Of a DNA stretch of 64,000 nt, positions 19,552-26,926 are shown piece by piece. A program made the translations under genes and the position numbers. Origin of the DNA: Pseudolysobacter antarcticus (GTDB lineage: Bacteria > Pseudomonadota > Gammaproteobacteria > Xanthomonadales > Rhodanobacteraceae); contig NZ_CP035704.1 of assembly GCF_004168365.1 (NCBI RefSeq), forward strand, positions 1,364,001 to 1,428,000. The letters run 5' to 3'. Position 1 is the stretch's first letter. Each line of letters opens with the position of its first letter. The notes under the pieces are model-generated. The model had not been told where the DNA came from and did not search any database. It saw only the letters and a list, made by a program, of their open reading frames with translations.

Positions 19552-21462
19552 ATGAATGATTTTCCCCGCTGGAAGTACACGCTGATCGCCGTGGTTATTT
19601 TTCTCGGCCTGATTTACGCGTCGCCAAACCTGTTTCAGTCGCAACCCGCGGTGCAGATTTCTGCCAAACGTGGCGCGACCGTCGATGAGGCGCTGAAGGA
19701 AAAAGTCACCGGCATCCTGCAGGCCAAGAAGATCGACTTCAAGGCGATCGACTTGAATGACGATCGTCTGCTGGCGCGTTTCGCCGATGCCAACGTGCAG
19801 CTTGCTGCCGCTGATGCGCTGACCGCCGATCTCAATGAGAAAGGCGAGCAATACGTGATCGCGTTGAACCTGGCCTCGACCGTGCCGCAATGGTTGCGTG
19901 CGATCGGGGCGAACGCGATGCCACTCGGCCTCGACTTGCAGGGCGGCGTGCACTTTTTGATGGAAATCGATCAAAAAGCCGCGCTCGAAAAACAGCAGCA
20001 GCGTTATGTCGATGACGTGCGTTCGACCTTGCTCAAGAGTGGCGTGCGTTACCAGTCGGTCAACCCGACGGCCGCGGGTATCGCGGTGGTATTGAATTCG
20101 CCGGAAGACCAGAAAAAAGCCGCAGTGATTCTCGCGCAGGAAGTGAACAAGCCGGAAAATCTCGGTGATCCATCACCGCTGGATATCACCGATGGCGTGG
20201 CCGGCAGCGAGAATGGCCTGACCGTGAAAGTGCGCGAAGCGACCGTGCTGAAGCAGTCCAAGGACACCATCGCGAGCAATCTGACGACTTTGCGCAATCG
20301 CGTCAATGAGCTTGGCGTTTCCGAGCCAACGATCCAGCAGCAGGGCAGCAGCCGTATCGTGGTTGAGCTTGCCGGCGTGCAGGATTCCGCCAAAGCGAAG
20401 AAGATTCTCGGCGCCACCGCCACGCTCGAATATCGCGCGGTGGATGAAAGTATTACCGGTGAGGAAGCAATGCGTACCGGACGCGTTCCCCCCGACTCGC
20501 AGATCTTTTACAGGCGCGGTGGTGGCAGCGATGGCAAGGGTCAGCCGGTATTGCTGAAGAAGAAAATCATCGCCACCGGCAACGAACTCGTCGGTGCTAC
20601 CAGTATTCCCGATCAGCAAACCGGCACACCTTCGGTTTCGGTGCGGCTGAATGCGGCTGGCGCGAAGAAGATGCTGGATTTCACGAGCCAGAACGTCAAC
20701 CACGGCATGGCGGTGGTGTATATCGAGCGCACGCCGGAAGTAAAAATCATTGATGGCAAGGAAGTGCGTACGTCGAAAACGACGCAGGAAGTAGTGAGCG
20801 TCGCGACCATCCAGAGCGTTTTCAGCAGCCAGTTCCAGACCACAGGTTTGGGCAGTTCGAAAGAAGCAGCCGACCTCGCGCTGTTGTTGCGCGCCGGTTC
20901 ACTGGCAGCACCAGTTGACATCGTCGAAGAGCGTGTGATCGGCCCGAGCCTCGGCCAGGACAATATCAACAAGGGCGCGATGGCGGTCTTGCTCGGCCTG
21001 CTCGCCGTGCTGGTTTGCGCCGCGTTGTACTACCACCTGTTCGGTCTGATCGCGGATATCGCGCTGATCCTCAACCTGGTGATGCTGCTCGCGCTGCTTT
21101 CAAAGATCGGCGCCACGCTGACCATGCCGGGCATTGCCGGTATCGTGCTGACGCTCGGTATGGCGATCGATGCCAACGTGCTGATCTGCGAACGTATCCG
21201 CGAGGAACTGCGTAACGGCTTGACACCGCTCGCTTCGATCCGCGCCGGTTACGAAAAAGCTTGGGCGACCATTCTCGATGCCAACGTCACACATTTGCTC
21301 GCGGCAATCGGTCTGCTGATTTTTGGCTCGGGCCCGATCAAGGGCTTCGCGGTGACGCTCTTCCTCGGCATTCTGACCTCGATGTTTACCTCGGTGACGG
21401 TCACGCATGCGATGGTCAATCTGATCCACCGCGGCCGCAAGCTCAAGACGTTGTCGGTGTAA
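19552..21462 (+). CDS. secD: Protein translocase subunit SecD
   Basis: 636 residues. The first membrane helix is at about residues 8-28 (YTLIAVVIFLGLIYASPNLF). A large periplasmic region follows (P1 head and base, about 30-450), including LGLDLQGGVHFLMEID and TLRNRVNELGVSEPTIQQQG. Then come five helices (about 465-620), with the D5-like motif GMAIDANVLICERIREELR. SecDF uses the proton gradient to pull exported proteins across the membrane. Its partner secF is 74 bp downstream. Confidence 0.96.
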   Translation: MNDFPRWKYTLIAVVIFLGLIYASPNLFQSQPAVQISAKRGATVDEALKEKVTGILQAKKIDFKAIDLNDDRLLARFADANVQLAAADALTADLNEKGEQYVIALNLASTVPQWLRAIGANAMPLGLDLQGGVHFLMEIDQKAALEKQQQRYVDDVRSTLLKSGVRYQSVNPTAAGIAVVLNSPEDQKKAAVILAQEVNKPENLGDPSPLDITDGVAGSENGLTVKVREATVLKQSKDTIASNLTTLRNRVNELGVSEPTIQQQGSSRIVVELAGVQDSAKAKKILGATATLEYRAVDESITGEEAMRTGRVPPDSQIFYRRGGGSDGKGQPVLLKKKIIATGNELVGATSIPDQQTGTPSVSVRLNAAGAKKMLDFTSQNVNHGMAVVYIERTPEVKIIDGKEVRTSKTTQEVVSVATIQSVFSSQFQTTGLGSSKEAADLALLLRAGSLAAPVDIVEERVIGPSLGQDNINKGAMAVLLGLLAVLVCAALYYHLFGLIADIALILNLVMLLALLSKIGATLTMPGIAGIVLTLGMAIDANVLICERIREELRNGLTPLASIRAGYEKAWATILDANVTHLLAAIGLLIFGSGPIKGFAVTLFLGILTSMFTSVTVTHAMVNLIHRGRKLKTLSV

Positions 21463-21536
21463 TCCACTCCGGCGAACCGTGCCACGAACAGCGCGTGATT
21501 TCGCGCCAACTCATACGCCAGTAGAAGAATAGACTT

Positions 21537-22484
21537 ATGGAAATTTTCAACCCGAACAGCAAGATCGACTTTCTCGGCTGGCGCAATATCAGCGTCACGA
21601 TTTCGGCGGTGCTGATGCTGATATCGATCGTCGCCATCGGCGTGCGTGGCCTGAACTACGGTCTCGATTTCACCGGCGGTGTGCTGGTCGAAGCGGCCTA
21701 CGAACAGCCAGTCGATTCCAACGATGTACGCAAATCGCTGGAAGACGGCGGCTTTCCGAATGCGGTGGTGCAGAGTGTCGGCGGATCGCGCGAAGTGGCG
21801 ATTCGTCTGCAAAGTTCGAGCACGCAGCAGGAAGGCGTGAAGGCCGATGAAGTGTCGAAAAAAGTCATCGACGTGCTCAAGGCAAAGCGCGCGGACGTCA
21901 CCATCAAACGCACTGATCTGGTCGGCGCTACGGTCGGTGATGAACTGAAAAGCCAAGGCATCATCGCCGTGCTATTCGTGATGATCGGCATCATGATTTA
22001 CATCGCGGTGCGCTTCGAATGGCGTTTCGCGATCGCCGGTGTCGCCAGTGAAATCCACGATACCCTGATCGTGCTCGGCTTCTACGCGATCACCCAGCAC
22101 GACTTCGATATCACCGTGCTGGCCTCGGTATTATCGGTGGTAGGTTATTCGATCAACGATAAAGTCGTGGTGTTCGATCGTGTGCGCGAATTGTTCCGCT
22201 CCAGCCGCAAGGCCGAGCCGGTCGAGGTATTGAACAAGGCGATCAACTCCACCCTGTCGCGTACCATCATCACCGCCGCGTTCACTGGCATCACGATGGT
22301 CGCGCTGTATTTCTTCGGCGGCCCGGTCGTACACGGCTTTGCACTGACGATGATCATTGGTATCGTGGTCGGTACGCTGTCATCAATCTTCTTCGCCAAC
22401 CCGATCCTGCTCTGGCTCGGTGTGTCGAAACAGGATCTGATGCCGGGCAGCAAGGACAATGCCGAACTCGCGCGCCGTCCATAA
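21537..22484 (+). CDS. secF: Protein translocase subunit SecF
   Basis: 315 residues with six membrane helices. It begins with a short cytoplasmic segment, first helix at about 18-40, and then the SecF sequence GLNYGLDFTGGVLVEAAYE. It ends with ASVLSVVGYSINDKVVVFDRVRE (the conserved D in helix 4-5) and helices around FFGGPVVHGFALTMIIGIVVGT. It forms the proton-driven SecDF motor with SecD. A strong hairpin terminator follows at 22495. Confidence 0.96.
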   Translation: MEIFNPNSKIDFLGWRNISVTISAVLMLISIVAIGVRGLNYGLDFTGGVLVEAAYEQPVDSNDVRKSLEDGGFPNAVVQSVGGSREVAIRLQSSSTQQEGVKADEVSKKVIDVLKAKRADVTIKRTDLVGATVGDELKSQGIIAVLFVMIGIMIYIAVRFEWRFAIAGVASEIHDTLIVLGFYAITQHDFDITVLASVLSVVGYSINDKVVVFDRVRELFRSSRKAEPVEVLNKAINSTLSRTIITAAFTGITMVALYFFGGPVVHGFALTMIIGIVVGTLSSIFFANPILLWLGVSKQDLMPGSKDNAELARRP

Positions 22485-22494
22485 CGAATCTGAA

Positions 22495-22526
22495 ACACGC
22501 CACTCGCAATGAGTGGCGTGTGTTTT
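22495..22526 (+). terminator. Terminator after secF
   Basis: ACACGCCACTC (22495-22505) pairs perfectly with GAGTGGCGTGT (22511-22521) around GCAAT, followed by GTTTTA. It ends the queA-tgt-sec transcript and faces the convergent MerR-type gene. Confidence 0.85.
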
Positions 22527-22530
22527 ACTT

Positions 22531-23259
22531 TCAACTCTCCAGCAAACCGATCGCCTTGCTAGCATAGGTCATCAGTGCCGGATCGATTCCGGTTTGCGAT
22601 TGCATCGTGTCCGCATCGTCGTGAAACATCGTGTTCACCGAACGCTGAATGCCGCTATCGCCACCAGTGAATTCACGCACCAGCTCTCGCCAGCGTCGCG
22701 CCAGAATTTGCACTTCCTCACTGGCTGGATCCTTGTCGAGTTTCAGCGCCGCCTGCATGCCGGCAATGACATTCGGCCATGCCTGTTCGACTTCGCGAAT
22801 GCGCTGCGGACCGAGCGTATCGCCGCGCTGTTTGATGGTTTGCATCTGTTCTTCGGTGAAATATTTTTCCATGATCGTACTGGCCTCAATACTGTTGAGC
22901 AGGGTTTCGGTATCGATCGTCTCGCCGCTGAGGGCCTGACGCGCAACGCGCTCCAAGCGGATCAGCAGCGCTTGCTGACGGACGATGGTTCCCCGCATCC
23001 GGTCGACCTGACACGTCAACGCTTCGGCTAATGAAGGCGCGTTGGCATCAAGGCAGTCGCGGATTTCGTTGAGTGGAAATCCGAGCATTTTCAGCGCAGC
23101 GATGTGCTGCAGGCGTAGCAGTTCGTTTTCACCGTACAAGCGATAACCGGCAGCGCTGCGAGTCGCGGGGTAAAGCAACCCCTTGGCCTCGTAATGGTGC
23201 AGCGTGCGGACGGTCACGCCGGTACGTTTCGCGATCTGGCTCACGCTATACAACGGCAT
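22531..23259 (-). CDS. MerR-family regulator with TipAS-like ligand domain
   Basis: 242 residues from the ATG at 23259; another in-frame ATG at 23289 would add ten residues. GGAAG just before the inner ATG supports it. The winged helix at about 2-72 reads LYSVSQIAKRTGVTVRTLHH, then GLLYPATRSAAGYRLY. A coiled dimer helix follows. The C-terminal 130 residues resemble the TipAS domain: YFTEEQMQTIKQRG, then WPNVIAGMQ and MTYASKAIG. TipAS proteins bind hydrophobic or thiopeptide drugs and activate their own promoter. No obvious target gene lies alongside. Confidence 0.88.
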   Translation of the reverse strand: MPLYSVSQIAKRTGVTVRTLHHYEAKGLLYPATRSAAGYRLYGENELLRLQHIAALKMLGFPLNEIRDCLDANAPSLAEALTCQVDRMRGTIVRQQALLIRLERVARQALSGETIDTETLLNSIEASTIMEKYFTEEQMQTIKQRGDTLGPQRIREVEQAWPNVIAGMQAALKLDKDPASEEVQILARRWRELVREFTGGDSGIQRSVNTMFHDDADTMQSQTGIDPALMTYASKAIGLLES

Positions 23260-23424
23260 CGTTTTGCTTCCGGGTGCGGGCGACGCCATGCTGCGGCCTC
23301 ACGTTGCGTCAGGGTCAAGCATGATTTTGCGCGATTGACCTCTGAAACGATATCGCATGCGATTTCAGCCTTCAGCCTTCAGCATCAGCACGCCGCGTCG
23401 ACCTGAACACGTGCTTCAGCAATA

Positions 23425-23456
23425 AAAAAACCCGCGTTTGGCGCGGGTTTTTTTTG
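23425..23456. terminator. Terminator downstream of the EF-hand gene
   Basis: AAAAAAACCCGCG (23425-23437) pairs with CGCGGGTTTTTTTT (23443-23456) around a short loop. The A and T runs let it act on both strands. It lies 37 bp past the stop of the minus-strand EF-hand gene, and the upstream end of the MerR gene is on its other side. Confidence 0.85.
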
Positions 23457-23492
23457 GTAAATGCTATGGTATTTAATCCCGACTATTCGTGC

Positions 23493-23807
23493 TCAATGCC
23501 ATTGTAAATATTCGGACTTCGAGATTTTGCCATCATGGTTCAAGTCGACATGTTTGAAGTCATTCGCTAGCGGCGGATAGGCGCTCGCCTCATCGGGACT
23601 TAGTGAACCGTCCTTGCTCAGATCCAGACGGTCGAAATCGGGATGCGGACCGTCGGGCGGTATCGCGGGCTGCCCCGAGTGCACCGTGACGGTTTGCCCG
23701 TCCGCGGTTTTGATATCGGTGGAACTGGTCTGGTCTGCGGCGGACGCCGCGCCGAAACCGGCAGCAATGGCCCAGGCAACTACATAGCGGTAATGACGTT
23801 GGTTCAT
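23493..23807 (-). CDS. Secreted EF-hand calcium-binding protein
   Basis: 104 residues from the ATG at 23807, which has GAGGAGAAT immediately upstream. A signal peptide (about residues 1-24, ending AASA) is followed by a short linker and two EF-hand loops: DRLDLSKDGSLSPDEA and KHVDLNHDGKISKSEY, with D/N/D/S-E ligands in the right places. It probably binds calcium outside the cell or in the periplasm. Small proteins of this type are common in Xanthomonadales; the function is unknown. Confidence 0.87.
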   Translation of the reverse strand: MNQRHYRYVVAWAIAAGFGAASAADQTSSTDIKTADGQTVTVHSGQPAIPPDGPHPDFDRLDLSKDGSLSPDEASAYPPLANDFKHVDLNHDGKISKSEYLQWH

Positions 23808-24550
23808 CGGATTCTCCTCGATCAAAAGGTGCGCGGATTCTGCGGGATGTGCAAAAAACTCCCATACGCGCGGACATCGATGATGAGGGGTTTTACGTGA
23901 ACGCAAAGTAAGTCTGCGTCGTTGGTAGCTAACGGCAACGGAGCAAAGATATTCCCGATGAACATTCGATTCTTTGCGTGTCTTTTGCGTAGATAACAAT
24001 CGAATTGGGCGTGGGCTTTCTGGTTCCCTAATAGTTGCTTAAACGAACGCTATTGCGAGTGTTGGAGTTTGCCGCGGAATTTGCAGCAATATTTAGGGCA
24101 CACTTTGCCAGCCACCAAGAAGGATTCGAAGTGTCGGGTATTTGAGATCCGCCGCGCGCTGTGCTGCAGCAGACACTTCAGTTGCGATGCGTTGCACGTC
24201 AACAATTGCCGAACCTATTTCATCGGACGGAATGAAATAGACAATCATTTCGTCGTGATCGTGCGCCAGATTTAGGCGGGACCAAAACAGACGTACGACA
24301 CAGTGTCTTGAAAAATGTGAGCCATATCGCCGTCAGATCAATCGGTGTCGCCCAGATACACGATTGGCTCAACTCAGGGCATCGTTTGGTCGCGATCAGC
24401 GAATGTTAGTCGGTAGTACGTGTGCCCGATTTCCAATTCGAGGTTTGTCATGCGGATCCTAACTAATACTAGAGCGCGAAAATGGAACTATCGCTCCGCA
24501 TAATCACATAGGTCAAGCAAGCACTGCCAAAAAAGCATCTGCGTGATTAT
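23808..24550. other. 743-bp gap without a gene
   Basis: Rich in A and T compared with the surroundings and full of stop codons in most frames. A 68-codon plus frame at 24069-24275 has no ribosome binding site and resembles nothing I know. The left edge must carry the EF-hand gene promoter. The right edge abuts the decayed oxidase copy. Confidence 0.6.
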
Positions 24551-24853
24551 ATTTTTCGTGACAATCAGGTCGTGCCCATTGCCGGCCTCGCAACCACATT
24601 AAACGGCCGCGTCATTTTCTTGTCCTCGTGTTCGAGGTATCAGACATAACGGCCAGTGCAGCCTTCGAGTTCGCGATGACGCGCGTGACCATGCCCGGGT
24701 CGGCGCGCACGGTGTCTTCCCAGCCGGCCTCGTTGGCTTCGGATGGGATCGCCGCGCCGGTGTAGTGCATGACTTTTTGGTCTGATACAGAAATATATCG
24801 AAACGGCGTCGATTCAGAATCTGGAAGCGCACAAGATGTAGATGCATCGCGAC
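24551..24853 (-). pseudogene. Decayed copy of the 3' end of the multicopper oxidase gene
   Basis: On the minus strand, about 300 bp are clearly homologous to 30385-30700, the last part of the intact oxidase at 30400-32016, and homology extends a little past the stop codon. Conserved pieces include the segments encoding MHLHLVRFQIL, YTGAAIP and TVRADPGMVTR. Two changes break it: one T is missing from the homopolymer near 24773, switching frame, and nine bases are lost near 24630, which removes the copper-ligand motif WHCHI. The upstream 1.3 kb of the gene are absent. It lies in the same direction as the intact copy, 5.5 kb away. Confidence 0.85.
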
Positions 24854-25024
24854 GACCAAGCGCGCCGGAGCGGATGTCGAGACAAACGTCGAGTTTGAAC
24901 TGCACCGCATGACGCCGATAGGAATCCTCGATGACATGAACCGTCCTCCTGTTGAAGGTCCACGCAGCATTTCAGTCTGGCGTTCCCTACCGCTCCAGCA
25001 TCAGCGGTTGGCTCGAGAGGAAGC

Positions 25025-26272
25025 TCACTTTTCGGTGCAAATCAGCAGGTCAGTTTTCTGCTTGAGCCAACCTGGCTGATAGCTTCGAGCCCACGCGATG
25101 AACGCGTCCAGTGGCAGCGGTTCGCTGAAATAGAAACCTTGCCCTTGTTGGCAGCCGAGCTTGGTAGCCAACGTGCACTGGGCGAATGTTTCGATGCCTT
25201 CGGCGACGGTCACCTGTCCCAGCTTCGTCCCCAACTCGATGGCGGTGCTGAGGAACGCGCAACCGTGCTCGCTCAACGGCGCTGCCACCACAAAGGATCG
25301 ATCAATCTTCATCTCCGTGGTGGGGAACTGCTGCAGAAACTGCATCGTCGATGCGCCGGTTCCATAGTCGTCAATTGCCAACTGGAAGCCGTTCATGCGC
25401 AACCGGATCAGCATCTCGAGCGCCGTGGCCAAATCCTCAATCAAGCACGTCTCAGTGATCTCGAGGGTGAAGTTTGCCGGTTTGTCGCCTTTCGCGGTCA
25501 CGATCTGAATGATGTGTTCGACCATGTCTGGCATGCGGAGATTATGCAGCGAGAGGTTGACCGCAATGTTGATCGGCAAGTCGGCCGCAACCAGTTTGGC
25601 GCGATCCATTACCGCCTGATGCAGGATGGCCAGAGTGAGCTCGTCGATAAAACCATGGCGCTCAGCCGAACTCACGACATGATTAGGGGGAATGTTGCCG
25701 AGCTCGGGGTCCTTCCAGCGCAGCAGCGCTTCGGCTCCGACCAATTCGCCCGATTTCAGGTCGATCTTGGGTTGATAAGCAAGCCGCTGTGTTCCTTTTT
25801 TAAGACCACGCCGCAAGTCTTGTTTGCTCAGCTCAATGGTTGCTCCGCTTTTCTCACGCTTGGGGAACTGTGTGTTGTACCGCTGCAGCAACTCCGCTAA
25901 CCGCACACGATCAACAGGTTTTTGCAGCACGCCAAGTACGGTCAGGCCCAGGGTTGCTGCCAGCTGGCCGCTTGCTTCAAGTACGCGAGGATGTTCGCCG
26001 CTCAACAGGATCAGCGCGGGGGGCGAGGGAAAATCCGCCAAGTGTTTCAACAGCAGAGCGCCGTCCATTCCGGGCATGTTCAGATCGCAAACCATCAGGT
26101 CGACGTGGCGCAGCGACAACATCGCCAGTGCCTCATTGCCGTCCTGAGCGGTCTCGATATCGACAAGTGCAAAATCTCTCAAGAGGGCCGAGACGATCTC
26201 GGTCATCAGCGGGTCGTCATCTACTACCAGCGCGCTGAGGGCTGAAACCTGCCCGGAGATTACGGAAGTCAT
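25025..26272 (-). CDS. Response regulator with EAL c-di-GMP phosphodiesterase output
   Basis: 415 residues. The receiver domain (about 12-128) has acidic DDD (18-20), phospho-acceptor Asp63 (VCDLNMPGMDG), and Lys118 in LQKPV. The EAL domain (about 150-395) keeps all catalytic positions: EALLRW (Glu181), NLSLHNL (Asn239), EITETC (Glu271), IDDYGTG (Asp301, Asp302), KIDRSFV (Lys322) and VAEGIET (Glu358). It should therefore hydrolyse c-di-GMP to pGpG when phosphorylated. It is the last gene of a phosphorelay with the HPt and hybrid kinase upstream. Confidence 0.93.
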   Translation of the reverse strand: MTSVISGQVSALSALVVDDDPLMTEIVSALLRDFALVDIETAQDGNEALAMLSLRHVDLMVCDLNMPGMDGALLLKHLADFPSPPALILLSGEHPRVLEASGQLAATLGLTVLGVLQKPVDRVRLAELLQRYNTQFPKREKSGATIELSKQDLRRGLKKGTQRLAYQPKIDLKSGELVGAEALLRWKDPELGNIPPNHVVSSAERHGFIDELTLAILHQAVMDRAKLVAADLPINIAVNLSLHNLRMPDMVEHIIQIVTAKGDKPANFTLEITETCLIEDLATALEMLIRLRMNGFQLAIDDYGTGASTMQFLQQFPTTEMKIDRSFVVAAPLSEHGCAFLSTAIELGTKLGQVTVAEGIETFAQCTLATKLGCQQGQGFYFSEPLPLDAFIAWARSYQPGWLKQKTDLLICTEK

Positions 26273-26449
26273 GCTGCAACGTCCCCATGAATTGGCACCA
26301 GACCATTACTGACATGGAACTGTTCTGAGCGCCTGCTGTTATTGAAATCCGCTTTCGTTTGTCGATGCTCTTGATACGAGGATCCGTCATGTTTGTAGCA
26401 CGGATGCGCAATGCGGCCAAGACAATCTCGCACCCTCTGAAAAGCAGAT

Positions 26450-26812
26450 TCAAGTCCGATCTGCGAGCCCGCGCGTCTGAAAGGCCGTCACGCGATCCAG
26501 GGTTTGCTCAAGTTCCAACTGTGCAGACTCCGCCAAGGATTCCAGCTCCGCGGCAGTTCCGCGATGTTGCTCCACGGCATCGAAAGCGGAAGCCGCTGTT
26601 TGTTCGCCGAGCTGTTGGCATCCGGATTTGAGCCGGTGCGCCAGCCTTTGCAGGATGTCGCAATCGCCAGCGTGCCGCGCTTGAGTCCATCGCCCCAGAT
26701 CCGCGCGGGCGCTGGTCGCAAAGATGCTCAGCAGGCGCTGCAACCTGGCGTCATCATTGCCTACAACGTGGGCGAGCGCCGCAAAGTCAGACTCGGGATG
26801 ATTCGGTTGCAT
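26450..26812 (-). CDS. Histidine phosphotransfer (HPt) protein
   Basis: 120 residues, all helical. It has the HPt signature LAHRLKSGCQQLG with phospho-acceptor His59. Flanking helices (AHVVGNDDARLQRLLSIFAT, AAELESLAESAQLELEQTLD) fit a four-helix bundle. It lies 114 bp after the hybrid kinase and 177 bp before the REC-EAL gene. It most likely relays phosphate from the kinase receiver to the REC-EAL protein. Confidence 0.9.
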   Translation of the reverse strand: MQPNHPESDFAALAHVVGNDDARLQRLLSIFATSARADLGRWTQARHAGDCDILQRLAHRLKSGCQQLGEQTAASAFDAVEQHRGTAAELESLAESAQLELEQTLDRVTAFQTRGLADRT

Positions 26813-26926
26813 GTGCGCAAGGATGCGCTTCAGCTCGGGAATCTGTAAAGATCTGCAAGGTAGATTAGGTCGATGCGCACTGATCCAATAGGTGCGGTGA
26901 CAGGAAAGACCAAGGCTCAGCGGGAT

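Noticed and set aside
24069-24275. Short plus-strand frame in the gap after the EF-hand gene
   Set aside because: No ribosome binding site, odd composition and no family. Treated as non-coding.
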